Shown here in pieces: positions 23,651 to 34,714 of a stretch of DNA of 64,000 nucleotides (its first letter is position 1; every line of letters begins with the position of its first letter). Position numbers and translations under genes: made by a program. Location: contig JAFFSR010000394.1 in NCBI GenBank assembly GCA_017163975.1, forward strand, positions 684,501 to 748,500. The letters run 5' to 3'. Source of the stretch: Anastatus disparis. Lineage: Eukaryota; Arthropoda; Insecta; Hymenoptera; Eupelmidae. The notes beneath the pieces are model-generated. The model had not been told where the DNA came from and made no database searches. It worked only from the letters and a program-made list of their open reading frames with translations.

Positions 23651-25199
23651 GCGAGTTTTAGTTCCGATACAGCACGAGAACCGTCATCGAATGTCTCCTT
23701 GGTTGCTCACTTCCTTCTTCTCCGGCCTATTTCTCCCTCTTCCTTATTGTCTATCTCTTTTTAATTTTCAATTCCTCCAATGACTGATCAATTGTCCAAG
23801 TAATTGCTTTCTATTCGTAGATTTTGCCTTCAGGTCCTCGAACGCAAGTCTGCAACCTGCGCGCCACCTTTTCTGCGGGAAATTTAATCTAATTTCTTTT
23901 TTTTATTCTTCTTTTTATTCACGTTCTCTTTTTATCTGTCTTTATTCATTAGAGAGAGAGAGAGAGAGAGTCATCGCAAGCATAGATATCTCTATCTATA
24001 TATATCTACATACATACATATAGGAATACCCAGTGCAGATGTACTTAAGCAAAGAGAAAGAGTGGTACTCTCCCTTCTCCATGCTCTATCAGTCTCTCTT
24101 TAACATTTAGCTTCTCTCTCTTTTCTCACTGCGCGAGAAAGAGGCGCGCCATCACTTTTAATTTGTTCCCATCGTATGTTAATCTTTCTATCTCTTTCTT
24201 TCTTCTCTCTTGAGCTTCTCTCTCTTTCTACATCTTCTTCGTCGTGCGCCACTCCTAATGGCCGCCGCACGCGTCTGCTAGTCGTGCTCTTCGTGTACCG
24301 GTTAACAAAAGGAAAGAGTTCCGTTAGATTAATTATTTATTCTTATTTAATAAAATACGCCCGGGTCGGTGATTAAGCCGGTGGTGTGTTTCAGTGCCTT
24401 GGTGATGTTACGATTTAATAATCTTTGTAACGTGTTGTGAAAGAAACGTGTGTACGAAATAAACAACATTAAAATTTTCAATTAAACAAAAAAATTTTAT
24501 TGGGACGTACCACGTCACACTGTATATAACAATATTTAATAATAACACAGGCCCACAAAATGAAAAAAAATGTCTGAACTTTTGACCGGACATACATATT
24601 CCCATGTATTTTTCGACGCTGAATCCGAATCTGTAATAAAAATATAGGGTTTTCCTACCTTTTCTCAGAGTTTTATTGAAAAAACCTCATTTTTTACGGT
24701 TTTTTTGCGGTTTTTCGAGTCTAGAAAAAACAAATCATGAGATACGGTTAATTGGACTTCAAAATCGAATTCTACGGGAAAAAATACACGGAAAACCATA
24801 CCTTCAAATTTTTTTAACGCGATTCTAGTCCTCTGTATGGAGCTGAAAAGATGAGGAAATCGGTAAAAGTCGAAATTTTGCCTAAAATGGATTTAAACAA
24901 TATTAAAATTTAATCATGCGTCTTTGGAAGAGTCGATAAACATTGGAAATACTATCCTGGGGGTTTTTCAGATTGCTGATCATGAATTTGAAGTCAGATT
25001 GTGTAAAAACTACTTCTAGAGGGCGGTAACAAGAACTGTATATGGTAAATTTATCGATTTTTTAAAAATTTTACGTCTGAAATACTAATTTTAGAGTCTT
25101 TCACAGCATTGACTGTAAATTCAAGATATTAACTTAGCCTATTGTGTACGTTAAACTTAACATTTTGTCTATGTTTGTCTCTCTCTCTCTCTCTCTTCC
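23651..25199. other. Non-coding DNA with CT/GA microsatellites
   Basis: Pyrimidine-rich stretches at 23,690-24,240 with a (GA)n run at 23,951-23,971, then from about 24,440 homopolymer-rich sequence containing the phrase CGCTGAATCCGAATCTG, which recurs near 57,860. The latter part is probably the 3' region of the repetitive gene fragment to its right. No gene seen. Confidence 0.4.
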
Positions 25200-25209
25200 G
25201 ATGTTTTTT

Positions 25210-25575
25210 TTAAATTGGCTTACGCTTACGTACACGTTTCTCTTCAAATGACCGATGTAGTGGATTTCTGACACGTTTTTGTCCTTTTTTCGCAGCTGTT
25301 TCTCTTTTTATCATCCAGCAGTAATCTGCTAACATGTTGATACCCCAGTTTCCTTGAAATCTACGTTCAAACTCCTTTAAATCTTGGTGAAATCGTTCAC
25401 CATGCTCTTCACTAAAGTCTCCGTTATTTTCAGGAAACTGATCAACGTGTGAATCAAGAAAATGAAGTTTTAAGTTCATTAGACAACCCAATTTTTCAAA
25501 ATTACGTACCATTCTTTTCACAATAGCTTTATAATTCGTGTCTTTGGCATTACCCCTTTTCCACAAATGTTGCAA
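25210..25575 (-). pseudogene. Fragment of a repetitive arthropod protein gene
   Basis: An open frame of ~121 codons reads LKLHFLDSHVDQFPENNGDF, then SEEHGERFHQDLKEFERRFQ and ADYCWMIKRE, with a basic tail ending in a Lys/Arg run. I recognise this as the C-terminal block of an uncharacterised protein that occurs in many near-identical copies in arthropod genomes. Its function is not established and it is often carried by mobile elements. Only the C-terminus is present, and the sequence upstream is unrelated zinc-finger remnant, so this is a truncated or fused copy. Confidence 0.55.
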
Positions 25576-25830
25576 ATATTATTATAATTAGATGCATGAC
25601 TTTGTAAGTGTCTTATTAAATGTTCATTTCTTATATATTTATTTTTGCAAATAGAACATTCTAATTTTTCAGGTTTGTTATGTTTTTTTGAATGTCTTTT
25701 ATAACCTCTTTTATATTTTAATATTTATAACAAATATATATTTTTGATGAATGAAATTTCTCATTATGTTTCAATAAATGGTTGTGTCTCTTAAATGATC
25801 GATTGGATTTAGTGCAAGTTAACATATTTA
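25560..25830 (-). pseudogene. C2H2 zinc-finger array remnant
   Basis: Across shifting minus-strand frames the segments read SFKRHNHLLKHNEKFHSSK, CSICKN-like and ICNICGKG, with several C-x2-C and H-x3-5-H pairs in the order expected of tandem C2H2 fingers, interrupted by stops and frameshifts. It runs directly into the repetitive-protein fragment downstream, so the two may belong to one chimeric, decayed gene. Confidence 0.45.
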
Positions 25831-26399
25831 TTGCTAAATTAATATAATAATACTTATTATATTATATATAGTGTAATTTAATATTTTTTAATATTATTAA
25901 GTTTTATTATTTATAACTTATGTATAATTTACTATATACATATATATTTTACTAATAATTTTCTAATTTTCTACTTTAAATTAAAAATTTTTTTATTTAA
26001 AATGTACGCAGTTATTATACTTTTGAATTATTATTAAATGGACCATATACAAATTACGTAAGGATATTTTTATTACATATGACTTTCCATTATTCATATG
26101 TAAGGGTCTGTATTTTTTTTTTCTTCTCATTTTGACCCCTTACTTTATTTAACGTTTTGTTAAGTAAGTGGGGCTAGAATAATAAAAATAACATTTAAAA
26201 AAAAAGTTCTTTTTATCATAGAATTTTTTCATTTATTAATAAATGAATATAATAATCGTTAGTTTTAAATCGTAATTTCATAATCTTAAAATTTTTTCAT
26301 TTATTAATAAATGAATATGATAATCGTCAGTTTAAAATTGTAATTTCTAATCTTAAAATTATAGTGTTAATAAAAAATCATATATAATTATATGTATTT
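25831..26399. other. AT-rich non-coding DNA
   Basis: Nothing recognisable except a short tandem duplication (AATTTTTTCATTTATTAATA units at about 26,222 and 26,288, ~66 bp apart). The left end of Maverick copy 2 lies somewhere near its right edge. Confidence 0.45.
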
Positions 26400-26769
26400 C
26401 TGTATCATTAGGCTTCTTTGTATTTATTTATTTAGAATTATGTAGGGACAATATTCTCATAATAATATAAACTATCATGTGAATATATATAAATACATAG
26501 ATACATGTGAGAATATGTAGACTTATACAAATTATGTATTATTATACAAAATAAAGTATATATAATTGTACATGAACTATGTATAATTGTATATAATCCG
26601 TGTAAATATTTATCAAAATCGAATATATTATATTGAAAGATATTTATTATTTAAAAATTATTATTCATAAATTATCAATCATCGCGAAATATATATCGAC
26701 AATTCATGATAAATATAAGAAAAAGTATCAGGATATTATAAAAGCTATTCTTCCTCTTGTGATTAGTTA

Positions 26770-26819
26770 TTTTTGACATTCATTGTTAATACGCCCAAGT
26801 TGCGTATATAACTAAGAAC

Positions 26820-26886
<67 letters not shown>
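26770..26886. repeat. Inner part of the left Maverick inverted repeat and adjoining (TA)n
   Basis: The segment up to 26,822 is the best-conserved stretch of the inverted repeat and is mirrored at 46,284-46,345. It is followed directly by ~65 bases of (TA)n, and the right-hand copy also abuts a (TA)n tract. A second (TA)n lies at 27,171-27,216. Confidence 0.8.
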
Positions 26887-26891
<5 letters not shown>

Positions 26892-27165
26892 TTAATAAGG
26901 CCTATTATTAAACTGGACAGGATATTAAACTGAATATGGTTTACAATGTCATAAAAGTATACATGGTAATGAGTAAGTACATTACTTACACAATGTTTAT
27001 ATGCAAATAACGTGCAATGCGTTATCCATATGCAAATAACATGCAAATGATAAATGCATTGAAATTCAAATTTTTTATGTAAAAAACAAGAGATTATTAT
27101 GAAAAATTAATAAAAGTATCAGGATAGCAGAAAGTAGAAGAGCATAACATTCATATCTTTTACAA

Positions 27166-27221
<56 letters not shown>

Positions 27222-27672
27222 CATTATAATTTAAACAAAATTGTTATGTAGTTATTCTACTTATACTAAATGTATGTAAATATAAACATATATGCAAATG
27301 AGTATAAATTATATGCAGAATATATGTAAATATATACAAATTATTTCACTACGATTATGTAGGTTGGGAAATTAACGCCTCTTTACTTAAGACACACACT
27401 AGCTAGGTGGACGATATAGAACACGCCGAAAAGTGATCGCGTTACATGAAAAAATTCCCACCTACTCGTAAGCGAAATGATGGTGAATTATATGCATTCT
27501 GGTTTATACTTACATGCACCAGTCCACGATTCGCGCTAAACTGACATTATTTTACATGTGTTGGCGGATTTAAATATCAAATTAAGATGATTCTTGAAAT
27601 ATTAAATGTTGCGCACATATTATCCCTTTATCACCCCTCATCCCTACTTTTAAATTCATGTCTAAATGGTAC

Positions 27673-27680
27673 TATAAATA
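27673..27680 (+). promoter_or_regulatory. TATA box of the polB transcript
   Basis: TATAAATA lies 72 bases before the exon 1 ATG, leaving room for a start site about 30 bases downstream and a ~45-base leader. Position relative to the gene is the only support. Confidence 0.5.
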
Positions 27681-27751
27681 CGCGAAGATTGACAGGTCTG
27701 ATTAACAGTTAAAGTTCAACGTTCCAGAGAAGAAAATTAACACGAAGTAAG

Positions 27752-30700
27752 ATGGTGAGAAAAAATTTACTTAAAGTCTTGATAAATATTGTTAATATAG
27801 CATTAGTTCGGGAGCCACAAATAAAATTATTTTGCAATAATTCATGGCGCGAAAGTCTAAACATTTGCTCCAATAATGAATTATTGTCACAAGTCAGGCT
27901 TCTCATGTTACATCACCGTGTTATTGAAGGTAAGTTATTCATAATTTTTTTTACCGTTTAAAAGCTTGTATCTTTTTTCTTTACGATCGTAGAATTTTGC
28001 TATAAAATACTTTTTTGTTGTGAATAAAATAATAAATCTGAAAACATGATTTGCAAGAAAATATCAGTTTCGGATCAATAATCAATAACCAATAAACTTT
28101 TTGTTTATGATCACAGAATTTCGCGGGATAAGACTTTTTTGTTAAAAATAGTGCAACTAAGCAGATTTTACAGACCTGCAAAATATGATGGAGGACAGTA
28201 GTGGGGATGACCTGTTGATAAGGCTTCTGACCGAAGAAGAATATGTGTCTGATTCGAGAGATCTTGTGCTGCTACCACCTCCCGAAGAGGTAAGAGAAGT
28301 CATAAATGTCTCTGAAACTACTCCAAACTTTACGGTGGAGGGGGTAAATAATAATACAGCAGCGCCACCACCTTTTGAACCAATACCTGGTTGCTCTTGG
28401 TGGAGTGATGATGGGAGAAAGTCATCAATGGCGATCAATAATAACGAGCAGAATACACTTAATACGATGATTTCATCTGAATCACCAGGTACAGAGAATA
28501 CAAGTTGATTTAAGGAGATGTAAAATGGACACTACACCTATACTCATAAATATTTACTATCTTTTTATTTTATTGCAAATTTTTAAGAAAATAAATGCTT
28601 TAGTTTGTAATATGTACCATAAAGATTATTCAATTAAATTTTAAAATAAATATATTTATTAGTTTCTTAGAATTTTAGATTTCTTGTACAAAATCTAAAA
28701 ATTTTAATATGGTCAATGTCCCAATCGCTACTCACGAACCTATTAATAACCGCTCAATGTTATTAAGATACCAAAAGTTTTTAACAATGAGTGGCTAGTA
28801 ATAGGTTCGTGAGTAGCGATTGGGACATTGACCATATATAAATATTGGAACACTAAAATTTTTAAAAACTAATTAATGAATTTATTTGAAAATTTAACTG
28901 AATAATCTGTATGATAAATACTACAAGCTAAAGCATTTCTTTTCCTCAAGTTTTGCAATATAATGAAAAAATAAGCCAAATTCATGAATACAGGGGTAGT
29001 GTCCGTTTTACATCTCCTTAAGCGTAAATTTATAAATCACACATTTTTACGTAATTTTGGTATATCATATTGTAGACAAATATCTTCAACAGGGAGATGG
29101 TACTACTACTACTCAGAACCACATTACGATTCATGAAGAATCATCGCGATATTACCGACAATAGTTACAAGGTAGACAATTAAGAGTGTCAATATTGCCC
29201 CCACCACCTAATGCGAATGTGTATACGTGGTTTGAGGCAGCAATAAATGCTTTATATCGTCATGTGTGTAAAAATGCGCGACCTTCAGATTATATCGGTA
29301 TAACTATAAACTCTGACCGATTTGTTCACGGTTCTTTATGGATTTCTTTTAGACTGGTTCGTGATTTTTCACCGACAGATCTACTCGAGTTATTAGCTTG
29401 TGTAGCACAGAGTAATGACAATTTTGAAATCGATGATGTTTCAAACGAGAAAGTCAGCATTGTTTCTAAACCAGAGGGATGCGGTCGGGTATCACTCACT
29501 AGCAAATCAGTTTTCAAGAAATCCATTCTAAATATTCAAAATACCGACAATCTTTGCCTTCCACGCTCGCTAGTCGCTGCTCATGAATATGCTATATATG
29601 GTCAGATGCGCAGTATTATTCACCATGACAGGTGGAATAGAATAAGACACCACACAGCACAATATCAGAAAGTGCAAGCGTTGAAACTTGTCAAAGCTGC
29701 GAGAGTTACGATACCCAAAACTGGTTGTGGTATCGAAGAAATAAAATTATTTCAAGAATATTATGCGCTTTTCGGAGTTGCAATAGTTGTTTACTCTTTT
29801 CAAAACTTTGCTCGAGACTATAAACCACTTTGCGATGGTGCACGTATTGTACACGATGTTGGTAATGTAGTCAGACATACCTTAAATATAATGTATTACG
29901 GAAATTCTAATCTTTACCAACCAATTTCAAATTTACTCGCAGCAGCTGGCAGCCGTGGCTACTGCATACCTTGTAATAAAAAGTTTAGTCATCAAAAAAA
30001 TCATAAATGCCCACAAAAATGTTGTAAATGTTTTCAGAGCCCCCATTGCGATGTAAATCAGGAAAAAATAAAATGTATTCAATGCACTAGAGATTTTTAC
30101 GGTAATGTTTGTCTGGAAAATCATAAAATCTTAAAATCTTTCGATAATTTTCGGTTGGTATGCGAGAACATAAAAATTTGTCGTTTGTGCAGTAAAACAG
30201 TTCGAATGTGCGATAAAGACCCACATAATTGTAATACGATATTTTGCAAAATATGTAATAGTAAAATGCCGATAGAACACTTTTGTTACATGCAACCCTT
30301 TATCAGCAAAAAAGGATTTGCAACCAATAAAAAGAATATTCTCTATTTATTTTATGATTTTGAGACTCAACAATCGGAAATTATCTCGGGTGCCGATGGT
30401 GAAAAAATAAGTTTGCATGTACCAAATTTGTGTGTTGTACAACAAGTATGTAATTATTGTTTGGATGATGAAAATATAACGAATTCTTGCGAAATATGTG
30501 GTATACGCGAATACGTGTTTGAAATCTACCCTGTAAAACAACTAGTTGATTTGGCCTTAGCAACAAGAAAAAGTTTCAAGCAAATTATTTGTGTAGCCCA
30601 CAATGCACAGGGTTTTGGTGCACAATTGATTCTCAAGCATTTGACAGAACTTGCAGATCTTAGAGATAAGCCAGATGTAATTTGAAACGGGTCAAAAATA

Positions 30701-32902
30701 ATCATAATGGAAATTTCAACCGTTAAATTCATAGACAGCTTAAATTACTTACACATGAGTTTAGCTGCACTACCAAAAGCTTACGGTCTTGCTAATATCG
30801 AGAAAGGTACGTTTCCTTATTTGTTTAACACACCAGAGAATCAAAATTACGTTATAGAAATGCCACCTGTGTGGTCTTTTTCACCAGATTCGATGAAGGT
30901 CGATGAGCGACGAGAATTTATACAGTGGTATAATGAAAAAAAAAATAAAAATTATATATTGAATTTTAAAAATGAGATTATAAAATACTGTAGACAAGAT
31001 GTAAAAATTTTACGATTAGCATGTTTGGCCTTTCGCAAAACCTTCATAGGATGTGGTAATACAGATCCATTCGTAGAGTGCGCCACCATCGCATCATCTT
31101 GTATGCGTGTATATAGAAAAATTTTTTTACAAAAAGACACTATAGGAATCATACCTCAGGGTAATTATAGACAAGCAAACAAGCAGTCTATGAAGGCGAT
31201 GCGGTGGCTGTGTTGGATGGAAAATGTGCTGAATCATTAAATTCGGTATACTGTCCAAGCTCGAGAAAAGAGACTTCCCGAGGGCCCTCTAGTGTATGGA
31301 TACTGCGAATTTGAAAACGGTACGAAAATTGTTTTACGATTCCACGGGTGTTATTGGCATGGCTGTGTATGGTGTTACACAGTGAACCGTGACTCACGTC
31401 TCGTAAACGGTGAAAATATGGACGAACGTTTCGAGAGAACTGCGCAAATATCCGAAAAGATAAGAAGCCACGGTTATCAACTAATAGAAAAGTGGGAATG
31501 TGATTTTGATCATGAGTACTCACAGAACAAAAGTATGAAGATGTATATCGATAATAAGACACGAAATTGGCATGAACCGTTGAATCCTCGAGAAGCATTT
31601 TCCGGTGGTCGTACGGGTAATAAAGTCAAAATTTACGATGCCAAAGAGGGTGAGAAAATAAAATACGAGTGTCGCTCTCTGGTGGGTCAAACAAATAATA
31701 TAAGTCACGTTGAAGGTCTTATTAAATACGAAGTATTGCCGCCGCGAAATTTATATCATGCTGCACTACCCGTTAAAATGCATAATAAGCTTTTATTTTC
31801 ACTGTGTCGAACATGTGCCGAATCAATGTATATCACAGATTGTGACCATGAAAATCCTGATGATCGAGTTTTTATCGGTACGTGGGTTGCTGACGAGTTG
31901 GAAAAAGCTGTTCAGATGGGCTATATCATCAGAAAAATATTTGAAATGTGGTCTTATAAAATTACTCAGTACAACAAAGCCACGGGTCAGGGTGGTCTAT
32001 TTCCAACTTATATCGATAAATTTTTCGCTAAGAAAACTTACGCGTCGGGTCACCCTTCGGAATGTGCTGACGGTGATGAAAACGCAATTGCTTGATATAT
32101 TAAGAAATTTGTGCAACAAGAGGGCATTAAATTAGACAAAAATCGAATAAAATATAACGCTGGTCTCAGATCTGTAGCAAAACTCTGTTTAAATTCATTG
32201 TGGGGTACATTTGGTCAACGAGAGAATATGCTAAAGACTGAAATGATGGATGATCCACAGACATTGTTTGAATTACTCTGCAGTGTCGAGACCGAGATCG
32301 ACTCAATTTTACCGATCAATGAGACGGCAATTTATGTAAGTTGGCACAACAAAGAATCGGCTGTTAAGCCATCACCATTGTGTAACGCTGTCGTAGCCGC
32401 TTATAGCACAGCCTTGGCGCGTTTAAAAGTCTACGAAGAATTGCAACCGCTGGGTAAACGTGTATTGTATTACGATACTGATTCTATTTTGTATGTAAGT
32501 CGCGTGGGTGAGTACGATGCGAAAACAGGGCCGTTCTTGGGTGACTTGACCGACGAATTGGGCATTTATGGTCTTGGCACAAGCATCACATCATTCGTCT
32601 CTGGAGGACCCAAATTTTACGGATATAAATATTTGACACCAAATGGCGTTGAAGGATGTGTTTGCAAAATCAAGGGTATAAGACTTAATTCGTCGGTGAG
32701 TCAGAAAACAAACTTTGATTCCATACGACATCTTATTACTGGTAAAATACCGCTACTTTTTGCAAACTATAACGCTATTAGACGCACACAGTTTCACGAT
32801 GTTGTAACACGACCTGAATGTAAAATATGCGTGCCCGTGTACTCAAAGAGACGATTCGTGAATAACGAGATTAGCTATCTATACGGTTATAAATCTATTT
32901 AA
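27752..32902 (+). pseudogene. PolB: Protein-primed DNA polymerase B of Maverick copy 2 (three exons, four in-frame stops)
   Basis: Exon 1 (27,752-27,929) ends at a GTAAGT donor, exon 2 is 28,174-28,488, and exon 3 starts at 29,076; phases agree and both introns are conserved in copy 1. Exon 3 keeps one frame to the end with stops at 29,162 (TAG), 30,683 (TGA), 31,238 (TAA) and 32,093 (TGA). Motifs: Exo I YDFETQQ, Exo II HNAQGFGAQ (catalytic Asp replaced by Gly), Exo III YCRQDVKIL; polymerase motif B LNSLWGTFGQR and motif C YYDTDSI. At the expected motif A (about 31,660-31,690) the sequence reads YECRSLVG, lacking SLYP, consistent with a short deletion. A Cys-rich knuckle region lies at 29,950-30,300. 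Exon 1 lacks ~43 residues present in copy 1. It would replicate the element's linear genome; it is inactive. An AATAAA signal follows the stop. Confidence 0.93.
28510..29021. mobile_element. Palindromic TTAA MITE inside polB intron 2
   Basis: The block is one long inverted repeat: it starts TTAAGGAGATGTAAAATGGA and ends CATCTCCTTAA, and the arms (~235 bp) match throughout, meeting near 28,765 at ACGAACCTATTA...TAATAGGTTCGT. TTAA flanks both sides. The equivalent intron in copy 1 is only about 80 bp and lacks it, so this is an insertion that occurred after the copies separated. No coding capacity. Confidence 0.85.
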
Positions 32903-33029
32903 AAATAAATTATTGTAAATACATTATCACTAAAGCGAATATATGATATAGGATAAAGAGAGAATTAAAACACAAACTATTTTAAAATAAATTTTTATAT
33001 TTTATAAAAATGTAAAACGAAAAATAAAT

Positions 33030-33245
33030 TTATTTTCTATTATTTGAGTAGTCATCAATTTTTTTCAAAAGCACAGGTTCCAGAATAATCTGCATCCTTT
33101 CCACTCTCATTCTGAATCTTTCATTATCACGAGCCACTTGCTCCCACTCTCCACGACGCGCTGTACGACTCGCATAGTCCCACGTGCGTATCACATGAAT
33201 TTCCGGCTCACCCTCTTTGAAATGCACTTGTTTTGTTTGATTCAT
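33030..33245 (-). CDS. PPP1R15/GADD34-like PP1-binding protein encoded by the Maverick
   Basis: An intact 71-codon frame starting at ATG, on the strand opposite to all other Maverick genes. Residues 5-9, KQVHF, fit the RVxF docking motif for protein phosphatase 1. Residues 22-48 contain W-D-x-A followed by ARRGEWEQVARDNERF, the core pattern of the PPP1R15 C-terminal domain (GADD34/CReP), which is also used by African swine fever virus DP71L and herpes simplex ICP34.5. In those proteins the domain brings PP1 to eIF2-alpha and reverses stress- or virus-induced translation shut-off. By inference this gene served the same purpose for the virus. It has its own TATA-like box (33,422-33,434), a possible 5'-UTR intron, and a poly(A) signal overlapping the 3' end of polB. 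The region is deleted from copy 1. Too short for intactness to prove selection. Confidence 0.8.
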   Translation of the reverse strand: MNQTKQVHFKEGEPEIHVIRTWDYASRTARRGEWEQVARDNERFRMRVERMQIILEPVLLKKIDDYSNNRK

Positions 33246-33733
33246 CGTTCACTGTACTTTTTGTAGACTCTCTTTTCTATAAAATTGTTGAGAATCAAAA
33301 ATTTAAATCTGATTAATTCTTTAATAAAAATTTATTACCTTTTTCAATTTCTTGGTTATTGCTCACGATAGCAGCACTTTTTGAAGACTAACCAGCACTG
33401 ACCGTTTACCAACACTTTTAATTTTATACTATAAATGGTAGTGGTGGTGGTGGTGGTGGTGGGGAGGGGTTTAATTATAAGTAGGAGATTAATACTTATT
33501 TGGCTCTTTCAGCAATATAGCTAAAGAGCGGAATAATGCTGGCGTCAGCCAGCTATATGGCTAATCAGCTAAACGATTGGCTAGCGCCAGCACGATACTG
33601 CTCGCACATGCGCGCGCCGCCGCCGCCGCCGCCGCCGCCCCCCACTTTTGCTCATCACTCTTAATGATCGTATATGTAGAGTGGTTCGAGGGTGTGATGA
33701 GGTAAGGAATAGAAGTTCAGCAGCAGCAGTAAC
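33246..33733. promoter_or_regulatory. Divergent promoter region with (GGT)n and (CCG)n tracts
   Basis: This ~490-bp gap separates the leftward PPP1R15-like gene from the rightward late genes. On the minus strand a TATAGTATAAAA box sits at 33,434-33,422, followed by a candidate 5'-UTR intron (GTAATA donor near 33,340, TTTTATAG acceptor near 33,278). To the right come (GGT)n at 33,434-33,466, an imperfect palindrome TGCTGGCGTCAGCCAGC...GGCTAGCGCCAGCA (33,537-33,593) and a (CCG)n tract at 33,613-33,640, unusually GC-rich for this window. It probably drives transcription both ways; the palindrome could also be a regulatory or replication site. Confidence 0.5.
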
Positions 33734-34409
33734 ATGGACGTTTGCAGGTGGGTGCATCCGTGGACTTTGATAATTTGTGGACCCAGCTCGTGTGGTAAAA
33801 CAGTATTCGTAAAGAATTTTTTGCATCACATTGATCGCATGAGTGATACAAAATTCAAGCGTACACTCTCGTACTATACCGAGTGGCAGCCAATTTACAA
33901 GGAGTTGGCCGACGGGATCGAATTTCACGAGGGTTTACCAAAGAGCGAAGACTATGCCAATGATCCACGAGCAAAACTTAATTCTCGACGATCTGATGAG
34001 AGAATCGTCCAACAGAGCTGTAGTAAATCTCTTTACCAAAGGCAGTCATCACAATAACTTGAGCGTCATCTTTATCTCGAAAAATCTCTTTCATCAAGGT
34101 CAGCGAGAAATTTCTTTAAACTGTAATTACATCGTGGTATTTAAAAATCCGCGCGATCGAGCGCAAAGAAATCATCTGGCGCGCCAAGTCTGCCCCGAGG
34201 AGCTTCGTTTTTTGCAAGAGGCATATGTCGATGCCACAGCACAACCACACGGTTATTTGTTTATAGTTCTGAAACAGGGTACGCCTGAAAACGTGAGATT
34301 TCGTACTTGTATATTTCCGTTCGACAAACATCAGTACCTTTATGTGCCTTGTTGCAAACCAATAAAAGCTGGTGCTCGCTCGAATAATCTACCAGTCGTG
34401 CGATTGTAA
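33734..34409 (+). pseudogene. ATP: FtsK/HerA-type genome-packaging ATPase (one frameshift)
   Basis: The first frame carries LIICGPSSCGKTVF, a Walker A motif at residues 16-23. The frame shifts by one base between about 33,960 and 34,000, after which the second frame carries NLILDDLM, the Walker B motif, then FTKGSHHNNLSVIFISKNLF, the sensor region typical of the A32-like packaging ATPases of Polintons, adintoviruses and large DNA viruses. The C-terminus ends NNLPVVRL, directly abutting the next gene, whose ATG overlaps the stop. It would pump the genome into capsids. The frameshift inactivates it. Confidence 0.9.
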
Positions 34410-34714
34410 TGAAGCCGGTGGGACGTAGTCGTAGCAAGCCAATTCCAGAAAAGTACTGGACTCAGCTACATGTTTTGTGTAAAATCGAACGTTCTCAACT
34501 CAAGGCCATATTACGCGAAGCAAATTCCAAACTTATAACGTACATTTGCGAATGTGCTTTGAACATTTTACGTGAGAATATTCCACTCAGCAAGTATTAT
34601 AAGAAACGATTGCGAAAACTCGCTAAACCGGGTATTTTGAAGGTAAAAAGGAAATTGGTGGTAAAATCAGCATATTTACTACGGCTAATTGTGAAACCTG
34701 TTTTATCGGCATGA
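34409..34714 (+). CDS. Small basic Maverick protein
   Basis: An intact 101-codon frame, very rich in Lys/Arg, with IPEKYWTQLHVLCKIERSQL, then ALNILRENIPLSKYYKKRLR and a C-terminal hydrophobic segment (VVKSAYLLRLIVKPVL). The middle block is conserved in proteins encoded directly after the ATPase in many insect Mavericks. Probably a virion or DNA-binding protein, by composition and position; no characterised homologue is recognised. It overlaps the ATPase stop by one base and the following ATG by four. Confidence 0.65.
   Translation: MKPVGRSRSKPIPEKYWTQLHVLCKIERSQLKAILREANSKLITYICECALNILRENIPLSKYYKKRLRKLAKPGILKVKRKLVVKSAYLLRLIVKPVLSA

Noticed and set aside
29326..31708. Minus-strand ORFs of 60-136 codons across polB
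   Set aside because: Antisense shadows of the polymerase frame with no domains.
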